From Paraspadella gotoi (lineage: Eukaryota; Chaetognatha), in assembly GCA_051294375.1 (NCBI GenBank), contig CM119266.1:21523176-21587175 (forward strand): 64,000 nucleotides of DNA. Direction: 5' to 3'. Position 1 is the stretch's first letter, and every line of letters begins with the position of its first letter. Made by a program: the position numbers and the translations under genes. Shown here piece by piece: positions 1 to 10,526 of this stretch. The notes under the pieces are model-generated. The model saw only the letters and a program-made list of their open reading frames with translations, did not search any database and was not told where the DNA came from.

Positions 1-111
1 TTCGACATCAGCAATAGTATTAGCGATAATACTTTTGCAACGAGATAAATAAAGTTACTTTTAATGAGTTGGTCATTATGAGAAACGTTTCATATTCCCT
101 TTATACCTCTT

Positions 112-115
<4 letters not shown>
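1..115 (+). repeat. direct repeat, left copy
   Basis: It matches 2203-2313, including TTTAATGAGTTGGTCATTATG and ATATTCCCTTTAT, with several one-base indels. Both copies run into a CT tract; the second is cut by a 956-base gap. This is the same clean/noisy pairing seen elsewhere in the window. Confidence 0.8.

Positions 116-159
<44 letters not shown>
113..159 (+). repeat. (CT)n microsatellite
   Basis: An almost pure CT run. From here to 1700 I see no gene, only AT-rich and purine-rich low-complexity DNA with a GA-rich stretch at 1010-1140. Confidence 0.95.
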
Positions 160-164
<5 letters not shown>

Positions 165-1703
165 TTTCCCCTCCTCCCTTCTCGTCACGTTTGAATAAGA
201 GGATCTGAAATGATTTTTGTCGCGAGCGATGACCCCGTGACCTCAACAAATACAAACGTGACCTTTGACTTTCGCGCCGTCCTCCCTCGACGTCTCTCGA
301 TCCCTCGCTCATTTTTTTTAATTAATATTTTGACATTTATGATTCATTTTTAGTCTCATCGATCATTTTGCGGATCGGAGGAATCTTCGTATTTTAAAAA
401 ATGGCAAATTAGGTTAAAGCACGCCGTTCATAGAAGTTATAGAAATTTTGAAAGGGGGGCAAAAGGGGATTAGTATTAAATTATAGTTTTTATATTTTGA
501 ATCATAGATAGATGGAAAGCGAAGAGCAAGAATATAAGCCTAGGATTATCGTGATATTTTCAATTTTCGGTCTTTAGTTTTGAGAAATGGAAATATTTTA
601 CAACTGCCTCGGTTGTCAGTCAAAGCGAAAGAAACGATGATAAAAAGTTACCAACATCCTTCCACCTTGACTATTTAATCGAATTCTCAACTCATTTCTG
701 CATCATCTAAAATTGGTCCCGTTTTCTCCTTGTATCTTCTTCAGTCGCGTCTTCCACCTTTTCCCTCCTACNNNNNNNNNNTGACAGGAAATCCTTTGCT
801 AGATGATAATCTACCAGAATACTCAAGCGCAGATTACGCCGATACTCCGCTATAATTTCCTTTGCCGGATCCGCCGATATTTCACCGGAATTTCCCTCGG
901 CTCTTGAGCCGAGAATTTCTTTGTTAATGTTTCCTTTATTTGAAAGCAAAAACGGCCGTGGACTCTTTTGTTAAGATTCTGCTCTCTCTCGTCGAGGAAA
1001 GAGGGCGAAGGATGAGGAGGAGTGGAGTGGGAGAAAAAAAAAAGAACAAAAAAGGGGAGACAAAAAAGAAAGAAGGGAGGAGAGAAAAAGAAAAAAAGAA
1101 GAAAGAATAGGGGATATAAAAGGGAAAGACGTGGGAACGAGGACCGAAAGGAAATTATTATACAGATATATAGATTCGAGAATTATCATTATCATGAAAA
1201 ACTATTGGAAAATAAATGATTTATTATTATTATTATTTGCCTAATAAAAACCGATTAAATTGCGTGATAACAACGAAGTGAAACATTTTGATTCAAAAAA
1301 AAAAATTTAAAAAGAAGCTAAAGTTTACCGTAAAACTTTTTTTAATATATAAGAAAGTAAAAAGTAACTAATTATGAGAGAAAAAGTGAGGGGGGGTTAA
1401 AATAGTCGGAGCTAAAACTGACAAAAAAAAGTAAATCAGAAGTTAGAAAAGAATTCGGCGGGATTTCGTAACAGAGAAGGCGGCCATCTTTAAGTCGAGA
1501 AGAAAAAGAGGTTAGCGGAGGCGGAACTGGATGAGTTCCAAGAGACACTGACTTTCCAAAAAGGAGTATGGTTCCTGTGTTTAGGTTAAAGGTGAGATTT
1601 TCCAACGAAACGGAACGAAGAAAAAAAAAAGTGGGAAGGAAAAAAGAAAGAAAGGCAGAGACAAGATCAGGCTTTTCCTTTTCTCATCAGTAAACGCGGA
1701 GCA

Positions 1704-1960
1704 AACGACGACGACGAAAACGACGACGACAAAAGCGACGAAAACGACGACTCAAAAAAAACAAAAAAAACTAGACGAAATGAATTCAAATGTCAGTCTT
1801 TATTTTTTTATTTCCCACCAAAAAAAATTCGGATATCTATCTTCGTAACGAAAAGAGAGAGAGAGAGAAAAAAAGGGAAGGGAATCCTCCATTGAATTTT
1901 CATCCTTTTATTTGTCGATTTTATTCTTTTTCTTCGCTTTTTAATCTTGATTTATCACCA

Positions 1961-1996
<36 letters not shown>

Positions 1997-2059
1997 TGAA
2001 GATACGACAACAACTGACGGCCGACGACGATGCCGACGACGCACATCGATAAAGAGACT

Positions 2060-2090
<31 letters not shown>

Positions 2091-2092
2091 CG
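1704..2092 (+). repeat. (GAC)n-rich microsatellite region
   Basis: Runs of GAC/ACG at 1707-1755, 1961-1997 (about 12 units) and 2061-2092, with interruptions between. Depending on frame they give poly-Asp, poly-Thr or poly-Arg frames, which explains the apparent ORFs here. Confidence 0.9.
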
Positions 2093-2202
2093 TTTTTTTT
2101 TTTTTTTTTCGGTTGCGAATATCTTTCGAAGACGTAGGTCGACCTTTTGTCTTTCGTCGCTGAGGCGCATCAGATGCTCAAAGATGGAAGAAAAACAAAA
2201 AT

Positions 2203-2313
2203 TTCGACCATCATCAAATAGTATAGCGAATAACTTTGCAACAGATAAATAAAGTTACGTTTAATGAGTTGGTCATTATGAGAACGTTTTCATATTCCCT
2301 TTATTACTCTCTT
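2203..2313 (+). repeat. direct repeat, right copy
   Basis: This is the second copy of 1-115. It lies beside the gap at 2324-3279, so the 2.2-kb spacing may reflect a misjoined gap fill. Confidence 0.8.
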
Positions 2314-3683
2314 TCCTCTCTTCNNNNNNNNNNNNNNNNNNNNNNNNNNNNNNNNNNNNNNNNNNNNNNNNNNNNNNNNNNNNNNNNNNNNNNNNNNNNN
2401 NNNNNNNNNNNNNNNNNNNNNNNNNNNNNNNNNNNNNNNNNNNNNNNNNNNNNNNNNNNNNNNNNNNNNNNNNNNNNNNNNNNNNNNNNNNNNNNNNNNN
2501 NNNNNNNNNNNNNNNNNNNNNNNNNNNNNNNNNNNNNNNNNNNNNNNNNNNNNNNNNNNNNNNNNNNNNNNNNNNNNNNNNNNNNNNNNNNNNNNNNNNN
2601 NNNNNNNNNNNNNNNNNNNNNNNNNNNNNNNNNNNNNNNNNNNNNNNNNNNNNNNNNNNNNNNNNNNNNNNNNNNNNNNNNNNNNNNNNNNNNNNNNNNN
2701 NNNNNNNNNNNNNNNNNNNNNNNNNNNNNNNNNNNNNNNNNNNNNNNNNNNNNNNNNNNNNNNNNNNNNNNNNNNNNNNNNNNNNNNNNNNNNNNNNNNN
2801 NNNNNNNNNNNNNNNNNNNNNNNNNNNNNNNNNNNNNNNNNNNNNNNNNNNNNNNNNNNNNNNNNNNNNNNNNNNNNNNNNNNNNNNNNNNNNNNNNNNN
2901 NNNNNNNNNNNNNNNNNNNNNNNNNNNNNNNNNNNNNNNNNNNNNNNNNNNNNNNNNNNNNNNNNNNNNNNNNNNNNNNNNNNNNNNNNNNNNNNNNNNN
3001 NNNNNNNNNNNNNNNNNNNNNNNNNNNNNNNNNNNNNNNNNNNNNNNNNNNNNNNNNNNNNNNNNNNNNNNNNNNNNNNNNNNNNNNNNNNNNNNNNNNN
3101 NNNNNNNNNNNNNNNNNNNNNNNNNNNNNNNNNNNNNNNNNNNNNNNNNNNNNNNNNNNNNNNNNNNNNNNNNNNNNNNNNNNNNNNNNNNNNNNNNNNN
3201 NNNNNNNNNNNNNNNNNNNNNNNNNNNNNNNNNNNNNNNNNNNNNNNNNNNNNNNNNNNNNNNNNNNNNNNNNNNNNNNATCTTTCCTCTTCCCTAACCC
3301 TCTTCCTTTTCTCCCTTCGCCCTACCCCTTTTCTAATCTACCCTCTATTTTTACTTTTTTCTCCTTTTTTTCCCTTTTTTTTTCTTTTTTGTCTCTTTTC
3401 ATCCCGACCTTTCCCTTTGCGCTGGCTTCTATAATTTTTGCTTTCCATTCAAAGCCTTTTATATCCTTTCCTTTTACCAAAAAGTTTCCCTTTGGTCAGC
3501 TTACTTACTCCTATTCCCTCTCCTAACATTTATTCCCTTCAAAAAATATCATAAAAAAATGACAGGACGAACCTAATCATTCAAGATACGCATATGCTCA
3601 CATTTTTTTATGGTTATGAAATTGGTACAACCAATATAAAAAATTATCCATTCATTTAATAAATAAGCTATCTTGCCCCTGAC

Positions 3684-3791
3684 TTTGGACAGGCTTTGGT
3701 GGTTTAAGGCCTCCATCACACTTACAAGATAATGACATAGCAGGTCCCTGCAAGCTTTCAATCAAGACTCTCTCACAGTCTCGTTTATTCA
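3684..3791 (-). repeat. dispersed 108-bp repeat, copy 1
   Basis: This stretch matches 27620-27727 over 108 bases with about five substitutions and no indels. On the minus strand both copies keep the same open frame of over 30 codons (containing VLIESLQGPAMSLSCK). The differences being substitutions suggests true divergence, not read noise. It could be a fragment of a transposon or a duplicated exon; I do not recognise the peptide. Confidence 0.7.
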
Positions 3792-3952
3792 CTGCCAGAG
3801 TACCTGGCTTCCCTATCAATAAAGTGGTATAATATTTTAAAGAATGTTTCATTTGTATGAAAAGACCACTCCCTTATAGTAATTTTATTCTAAATGTTTA
3901 CAAATTTGAATTTTAAAACAATCTGTCTTGTTTTGTTGGTTTTGTCCGAAGG

Positions 3953-4048
3953 ATTATATTAAGATTATATTAAGATTTTTATTAAGATTTTTATTAAGAT
4001 TTTATTAAGATTTTATTAAGATTTTTATTAAGATTTTTATTAACATTT
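3953..4048 (+). repeat. 13-14 bp AT-rich tandem repeat
   Basis: TTTTTATTAAGA repeats about seven times with T-run length varying by one or two bases. Confidence 0.85.
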
Positions 4049-4079
4049 TTATCTTATGTTTATTTCCCACAACGACACA

Positions 4080-4210
4080 AGCGTAGAACTCAGTCTGCGC
4101 ATGCGCGCGGGGCGAGACGGGTTGGACTTCCTGGAGACGCTTGTCGCACGGTTATCAAGCGTTCGGCGTTGCGTAGCGACACTTCTCCTCTTTTCTCCCT
4201 CTCTCGCGAG
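4080..4210. promoter_or_regulatory. CpG-rich promoter-like island with NRF1 palindrome
   Basis: TGCGCATGCGC (4096-4106) is the palindromic NRF1 binding sequence. It lies in about 100 bases rich in CpG within AT-rich DNA. No exon can be assigned downstream; the next bases are low complexity and a gap (4396-4753). Confidence 0.35.
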
Positions 4211-5161
4211 CCTGAGAAAAAAAATAAGAACCCTGGAAACTTGATCTCTTAATATTTTCCCCTTTTTTACTCTCTTTTTTTTTCTTATTCAAAAAGGATG
4301 GGTCCCCCGATGGTGTATGGAAATTTATTTCTTTTTTTTTTTCTTTTCAATCTTTATTCTCTCTCGCTCTTTCTCTCTCTCTCTCTCTCTCTCTCNNNNN
4401 NNNNNNNNNNNNNNNNNNNNNNNNNNNNNNNNNNNNNNNNNNNNNNNNNNNNNNNNNNNNNNNNNNNNNNNNNNNNNNNNNNNNNNNNNNNNNNNNNNNN
4501 NNNNNNNNNNNNNNNNNNNNNNNNNNNNNNNNNNNNNNNNNNNNNNNNNNNNNNNNNNNNNNNNNNNNNNNNNNNNNNNNNNNNNNNNNNNNNNNNNNNN
4601 NNNNNNNNNNNNNNNNNNNNNNNNNNNNNNNNNNNNNNNNNNNNNNNNNNNNNNNNNNNNNNNNNNNNNNNNNNNNNNNNNNNNNNNNNNNNNNNNNNNN
4701 NNNNNNNNNNNNNNNNNNNNNNNNNNNNNNNNNNNNNNNNNNNNNNNNNNNNNTCTCTCTCTCCGTCCGAGGCCTCCTTTTTCTCGCCGGCTCTGTATCG
4801 TTCCATTCAGAATTTTATTGCAGTCAACAGACAATACATTTTTTTTCCTTTTTTTTTTCTTTAATATTAGGTCATTCTTCTCAATTGACTCTCTTGAGTG
4901 CAGCCGTTCTTACATCCGGGTTTTTCACTCTTGATGTTTCCTCATTTTCCTGCGAATGAGAAAAAAGAATCAGTTTGAGATTCCGGTTGTTTTCCACTAG
5001 ATTTATTCCCGATTCGTTGGCTTTGGCGAGGGATTAGTTAAGATCGTGAGAGTTGTGATTCCCCGGATTACTTCGTCGGCAAGGCGACGTTTATCTTTTT
5101 ACGCGGGAATTGAATGCGAATAAAATCGACAGACGGCCGAGGAAACGAGTAGCAAAACAAA

Positions 5162-5200
5162 AGGGAAGGTGGAGTTTGATATCCGAGTGTCACCTTCCCT
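5162..5200. other. perfect 10-bp inverted repeat (hairpin)
   Basis: AGGGAAGGTG (5162-5171) and CACCTTCCCT (5191-5200) enclose a 19-base loop. The surrounding 4760-6400 has moderate complexity but no recognisable gene. Confidence 0.6.
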
Positions 5201-6437
5201 AGAGTTACAAACGCATAAACTCTATTTGGCGCAGTCACGAAATGAACCAATATATTTCACATTTAAGCCAGACACGTCGTCGACCGTCGACGCGAAACGA
5301 AAGCGTTCGCCAACAATAGACGTCTCCTACGAAGCGAGGCGCCACCGAAAACTGCCAACGAAAACAAAAAGCGCAAATGGAAAATAATAATAAAACCTCG
5401 ATTTATGTTTGGAAATTCACAAAAGTAGGAGACAGAAAAAAAAAGAAAAACAGAAGTAGAAAAAAAAAGTGCAATTGAAAGGTGGTTTTTACCTTCTTTT
5501 ATTTTCGTTCGTAATTCACGCGGAAAGTTCGGCCGTTAGAGTGAGTTTTGAAAGCGTGAAGTGGCGAAGGAAAATTCATGGAGATGGCTGAGAGAGAAAA
5601 TAATGAAAGGATACAGATTAACTTAAGTTTACGAAATTACATATTATGTATGTTGTCCCTAATCGAACAAGTAACCCTTTCTTCCAGTCAAAAGGACAAA
5701 AGTCGTCTCCCAGTCCCTCCCGTGACGCCCCCCCCCCTCGCTGGCCCTTTATTCAGATTTGAGAGTAAAAATGAATTGGGAATCTCGTTAATTATCTCCC
5801 TCTTTTCTCTCCCGCCCCTCCGTTACTCAGTTTCCATTCAGGCTTAATCTATTTCCTTCCATTAGTCACGCATTCCACTCCGCTACTCTTTGGATCAAGC
5901 GCAACTGGCTCTCTCAGTCTCGCTGGTGTAAATAAACGGCCAACAGCCAGTGGCACCAGGCACGCCACAGGTTTCTTTCACGACGCCAGTTGCCATCCTT
6001 GCCATTCGCCCGCTTTTTTTGAAATTTCGATCAGCCTTTGATGAGTTGCCATCGAGATTAAAAAAAAATGAGGAATATCTTTTCAGCTTTTTTTTTTATC
6101 GTCTTTTTTTTATCTCTTTGCTTCTTTATTCAGGCGTCTAATGCTACTCCACCGACGCGACCTCTGCTCGCGTCCTTGTAAACAAAAACGCAAACAAGAC
6201 TCAGTGAGAAAGGAAAAAAAAGAGCAACGCGAAGAAAGGAAAATTGGGGGCTGGAGGTGTTTATTGGTTCTTGCCAAGAAAAAAAAATGGCTGCCTGAAA
6301 GAATGAATAAATAAAGATTGGCCCCGAGGTTTTGTCTCCTCCTTCGAGTGACGGAAATCAATATTTTGGAAAACATTACACCTGCCGATCGAGAATCCTT
6401 TTATGGATTCTTTCAAAGTCAAGGCACATCAAGGGGT

Positions 6438-6544
6438 AAAGAGAGAGAGAGAGAGAGAGAGAAGAGGAGAGAGAGAGAGAGAGAGAAAGAGGAGAGAGAG
6501 AAAAAAGAAAGAAAAAAGAAAGAAAGAAAGAAAGAAGAAAGAAA

Positions 6545-6580
<36 letters not shown>

Positions 6581-6720
6581 AGAAAGAAGAAAGAAAAGAA
6601 AATAAAAAAAGAAAAGCAAAGAAAAGAAAAAAAAAAAGAAAAGAAAGAAAAGAAAAGAAAAGAAAAGAAAGAAAAGAAAAGAAAAGAAAAGAAAAGAAAA
6701 GAAAGGAAAAGAAAAGAAAC
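6438..6720 (+). repeat. (GA)n followed by (GAAA)n/(GAAAA)n microsatellite
   Basis: GA runs to about 6499, then GAAA and GAAAA units to 6720. All frames through it are open on both strands and give Lys/Glu/Arg or Phe/Ser/Leu strings; none is a gene. Confidence 0.95.
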
Positions 6721-6959
6721 AAAGCGAGATAAAGCTATAGGATGAAAGCGAAAAAAGCGAGAAAGAGGAAGCCACGAAAAAAAGAGTGAGAACAAGATAA
6801 AAAGACAGAAAAAAAAAGAGCATCGGATTTCGATTTTTTTTTCTTTTTTACGAATCGCGCGGATGAAAAAGTCTTGGATGAAAGAAGAAGAATAGAAGAG
6901 ACGAAGAAAATTTCGTTGCGAACTCAAAGGCTGATCGAATTTTAATGCTCTTCGCCGGG

Positions 6960-7150
6960 GAGTGGATCAGGGCGTGCCGTGCTGGCTGGCGGTCTGGCGG
7001 GCGTGCCGTGCGTGCTGGCGGGATGGCTGGCAGGAGTGCCGTGCTGGCTGGCGGTCTGGCGGGCGTGCCGTGCGGGCTGGCGGTCTGGTGGGCGTGCCGT
7101 ACCGTCCAGGGTGGCAGGAGTGCCCTGCTGGCTGGCGGGCCGGCGATTGG
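6960..7150 (+). repeat. GC-rich minisatellite (about 29-bp unit)
   Basis: CGTGCCGTGCTGGCTGGCGG with TCTGGCGGG following recurs with variants through 7150. The unit keeps several frames open on both strands. Its GC content stands out from the flanks. Confidence 0.8.
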
Positions 7151-7437
7151 GTGATGGCACACAGCAGGTAAACTGCTATGATTTCAGGTAGAGTGCTGCA
7201 CTGCCGGTTGGAATCGAATCATTGTAGATTTTATTGTTATTTTCTTTTTTGCCATCTTTGCGTAAAGTTCCACCTCATTTGTTGTTGTTGTTGTTGTTGT
7301 TGTCGTCTTCCCTAATGCGTGATCGTTGATGCGAACCAACGATTTTACGTCCGAAGAAGCAAATCTCCTTTTTTTCTTCGAGCGAACGAATTCAAAAGTG
7401 CGGGAAAATTCAAACCGAAAAAATCAGCCCGCGTGTA

Positions 7438-7910
7438 TCGGCTTTCGGGCTTCCGGGCTCTCGGGCTTTCGGGCTTTGGCTTTGGGCTTTTGGGCTTTGG
7501 GCTTTTGGGCTTTCGGGCTTTCGGGCTTTTGGGGCTTTTGGCTTTTGGGCTTTTGGGCTTTTGGGCTTTGGCCTTTTGGGCTTTTGGGATTTTGGTCTTT
7601 GGGGCTTTTGGCTTTTTGGGCTTTTTGGGCTTTTGGGCTTTTGGGCTTTGGGGCTTTTGGGCTTTTGGGCTGTGGGCTTTTGGCTTTTGGGCTTTTTAGG
7701 CTTTTAGGCTTTCGGGCTTTCGGGCTTTTGGGCTTCAGGCTTTCAGGCTTTCAGGGCTTTAGGCTTCAGGCTTTCAGGCTTTCAGGCTTTTGGGCTTTTG
7801 GGCTTTTGGGCTTTTGGGCTTTCGGGCTTTCGGGCTTTGTGCTGCGCAGTTTTAGGCTTTCGCAGTTTTATGCTTTCGAAGTTTTTGGCTTTCGTAGTTT
7901 TGGGCTTCGT
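7438..7910 (+). repeat. G-rich minisatellite, unit GGGCTTTTG/GGGCTTTCG
   Basis: About 470 bases of an 8-10 base unit (GGGCTTTTG, GGGCTTTCG, AGGCTTTCA) in near-continuous array, with variants clustering by position. Every unit supplies a G-triplet on the plus strand, so G-quadruplex folding is possible. The Phe/Gly/Leu frames across it are by-products. Confidence 0.92.
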
Positions 7911-8257
7911 AAATTGACCATGGGACCAACTGACCATCGGATTCGCTGTCGCTCCCGTCCCTTGTTGGCACAAGGAATTTCCACGGGTCATCCAATCCCC
8001 GATAAACTCTGGCGACACGAGGTCACGCGATGACAAAGACCGTCAAAGGGGGGAGGTCGGGGGGGGCGGTGTGCCTTGGAGACGGGGTCGTCGGAAGAGT
8101 TCGAACATCGAACGTATGTATATTAGGTTTATGTTTCTTGTTCTCGTTCGAATATTTCGTCGTAATTGGGAACATTTTTTGGCTTAAAATGTCTCGATGC
8201 TCGAGACTCGTTGGAAGAGTGGAGAAGGAAGAGTGGCGATCGGAGAGAGACAAGTAA

Positions 8258-8470
8258 AATGAGTGACAAGAGTGACAAATGGCAAGAGTGACAATTGACT
8301 AGAATGACAAATGGCAAGAGTGACAATTGACTGGAATGACAAATGGCAAGAGTGACAATTGACTAGAATGACAAGTGACAAGAGTGATAATTGACTAGAA
8401 TGACAAATGACAAGACTGACAATTGACTAGAATGACAAGTGACAAGAGTGATGACTCACAAAAGTGACAA
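8258..8470 (+). repeat. 32-bp minisatellite (about 5-6 units)
   Basis: Unit begins AAGAGTGACAATTGACTAGA and continues ATGACAAATGGC. Later units lose the GGC and change AAATG to AAGTG, so the array is older or drifting at its right end. Confidence 0.9.
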
Positions 8471-9063
8471 GTGGGGATATCTCTTCAATTTCTGAGCAAA
8501 CACAACTTCTTTTTTCTCTCCCAACTTCCGCCCAGACTTCGCACGAACTCTCCTGGGGCTTTTCCCGCCCTCACTGCCCGACCTTTTCCAGCCCTTACCN
8601 NNNNNNNNNNNNNNNNNNNNNNNNNNNNNNNNNNNNNNNNNNNNNNNNNNNNNNNNNNNNNNNNNNNNNNNNNNNNNNNNNNNNNNNNNNNNNNNNNNNN
8701 NNNNNNNNNNNNNNNNNNNNNNNNNNNNNNNNNNNNNNNNNNNNNNNNNNNNNNNNNNNNNNNNNNNNNNNNNNNNNNNNNNNNNNNNNCTTCGGATCCC
8801 CTTTTTCTTGTGCGCAGAAGCCAACGACGAAATATGATAATCAGGATGTGATCTTTCACCCCGTCCGTGACTCTTCACCCTGCCCCTCGCCTCACCCAGT
8901 AAATCTTCTGGCCCGCCCCCTGTCCACCCGGATGTTCTTTTCCCTTCATTCCCCGGATGAGCCGTCCCGATCACCAGCTCACACCCCCCCAAGCGATCAT
9001 CGGCTGTTGGGTTCCCTTCCCCTTCACTAACTCAAGATCGGTTTAATCACTCATCGTCAGGAC

Positions 9064-9150
9064 TTTTTCTTTCCCTTCCTTTCCCTTTTTTTCCCTTTCC
9101 CTTTTTCTTTCCCTTTCTTTCCCTTTCTTTCCCTTTTTTTCCCTTTCCCC
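9064..9150 (+). repeat. (TTTCCC)n microsatellite
   Basis: Repeats of TTTCCC and TTTCTTTCCC. 9150-10260 is CT-rich DNA with two gaps inside GA/CT tracts and no gene that I can support. Confidence 0.85.
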
Positions 9151-9898
9151 TTTTCTTGTACCCTTTATTCGTCCTTTTGTCATTTTCCTCCCTTTAATTT
9201 TTTCTCATTTTCCCTTTTTCTTTATTGACCTTTTACTCTCATTTCACTTTCGTTTCCTCTTCAATCTATTTTTCTTTCGATAACAACAACTGACCGCGAA
9301 GGCGAATTCGACCCTCATAATCATCTCTGTTTTTCTCTGCTCATTGGCCTTCAAGCTGCAGATAGATAGNNNNNNNNNNNNNNNNNNNNNNNNNNNNNNN
9401 NNNNNNNNNNNNNNNNNNNNNNNNNNNNNNNNNNNNNNNNNNNNNNNNNNNNNNNNNNNNNNNNNNNNNNNNNNNNNNNNNNNNNNNNNNNNNNNNNNNN
9501 NGAGAGAGAGAGAGAGAGAGAGAGAAGCCAAATTATGCATTGCTCTTTTGACAATCCAGAGGCGCCGCTGTGTTTCGAGGCGGCAATTCCGCATACTAAT
9601 GGTCAAAAACTGCCGCAAACATAAGGCTAACGGCTATTTATCTTCAAAGAAAAAAACCATTCAACGATGTCCGGTTGGAAAGAATGAGAGAGAAGGGAGG
9701 AATTTGAACTCTTTCTCGTCGAGGATATTTCCCCTTTGTGTGAGGGAGGNNNNNNNNNNNNNNNNNNNNNNNNNNNNNNNNNNNNNNNNNNNNNNNNNNN
9801 NNNNNNNNNNNNNNNNNNNNNNNNNNNNNNNNNNNNNNNNNNNNNNNNNNNNNNNNNNNNNNNNNNNNNNNNNNNNNNNNNNNNNNNNNNNNNNNNNN

Positions 9899-9933
<35 letters not shown>

Positions 9934-10270
9934 TAAATGTCCTCTACCGGTTTAATGTTCCTACGACGCTCACAGAAAGCTGAATGACTGACCCAACAAA
10001 CGCTTTTTCTCTCCCTTTTGCATCCGGGCTGAATTTCAGCGCGACCATTTTTCCAACTCTGGCCTCTTTCCTCACATTCTTTTCGCCTTTTTCTTCATTC
10101 CCTGTTGGCCTCTTTCCTTTCAAATCTTTGGCCTCTTCCCTGATTTCTTTCTCTTCCTTTCTTCCCTCGATCTTTCTTAATGATCCCGAGTTTTCCCTTT
10201 CATCTTTTCTTCCTTCCGTTTTTCACGATCCTCATTTTCGATATTTTTGTTTATAATTTAAGAAACTCTT

Positions 10271-10287
10271 CTTCCGGCGCATGCGCC
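10271..10287. promoter_or_regulatory. ETS plus NRF1 composite, promoter-like
   Basis: CTTCCGG (10271-10277, ETS consensus) overlaps the NRF1-type palindrome GGCGCATGCGCC (10276-10287), followed by about 70 bases of CpG-rich DNA. This pair is typical of TATA-less housekeeping promoters. No matching exon was found. Confidence 0.4.
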
Positions 10288-10457
10288 ATAATCCTCGCGC
10301 AAAGGATCCTCGACGCCGTCGATTCCAACAACGACAGCGCCACCATCTGCGTTGCGGAGAGAGTGGGTTTTTTGTTTACCCTTTTATCACCTCGTTTTTT
10401 TCGTTTCCGCCTTTTGTTTCTTCCTTTATTTTCCTTTCTTTTCCCTTTTTCCCATTG

Positions 10458-10479
10458 TCCCTCTCTCTTTCTCTCTCTC

Positions 10480-10523
<44 letters not shown>
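10458..10523 (+). repeat. (CT)n microsatellite
   Basis: A CT run interrupted by single T and GT. The following 10525-13300 holds AT-rich DNA, CT-rich DNA and four gaps, with no supported gene. Confidence 0.95.

Positions 10524-10526
<3 letters not shown>

Noticed and set aside
2236-3297. 353-codon frame
   Set aside because: Almost entirely N bases from a gap.
3573-3852. Small gene on the minus strand near the 108-bp repeat
   Set aside because: Only the 108-bp part is shared with the other copy; the frames beyond it diverge, so a gene boundary is not supported.
6318-6927. Lys/Glu/Arg-rich and Phe/Ser-rich frames on both strands
   Set aside because: Products of the (GA)n and (GAAA)n tract, not coding.
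7438-7910. Telomere array
   Set aside because: The unit is GGGCTTTTG-like and irregular, not the TTAGG type usual in arthropods, and it lies within unique DNA.
7326-8033. Gly/Phe/Leu repeat protein of 235 codons
   Set aside because: It follows the GGGCTTTTG minisatellite; the repeat length varies and the neighbouring frame is just as open.
8258-8470. CRISPR array
   Set aside because: The 32-bp units are directly tandem with no unique spacers, in eukaryotic DNA.
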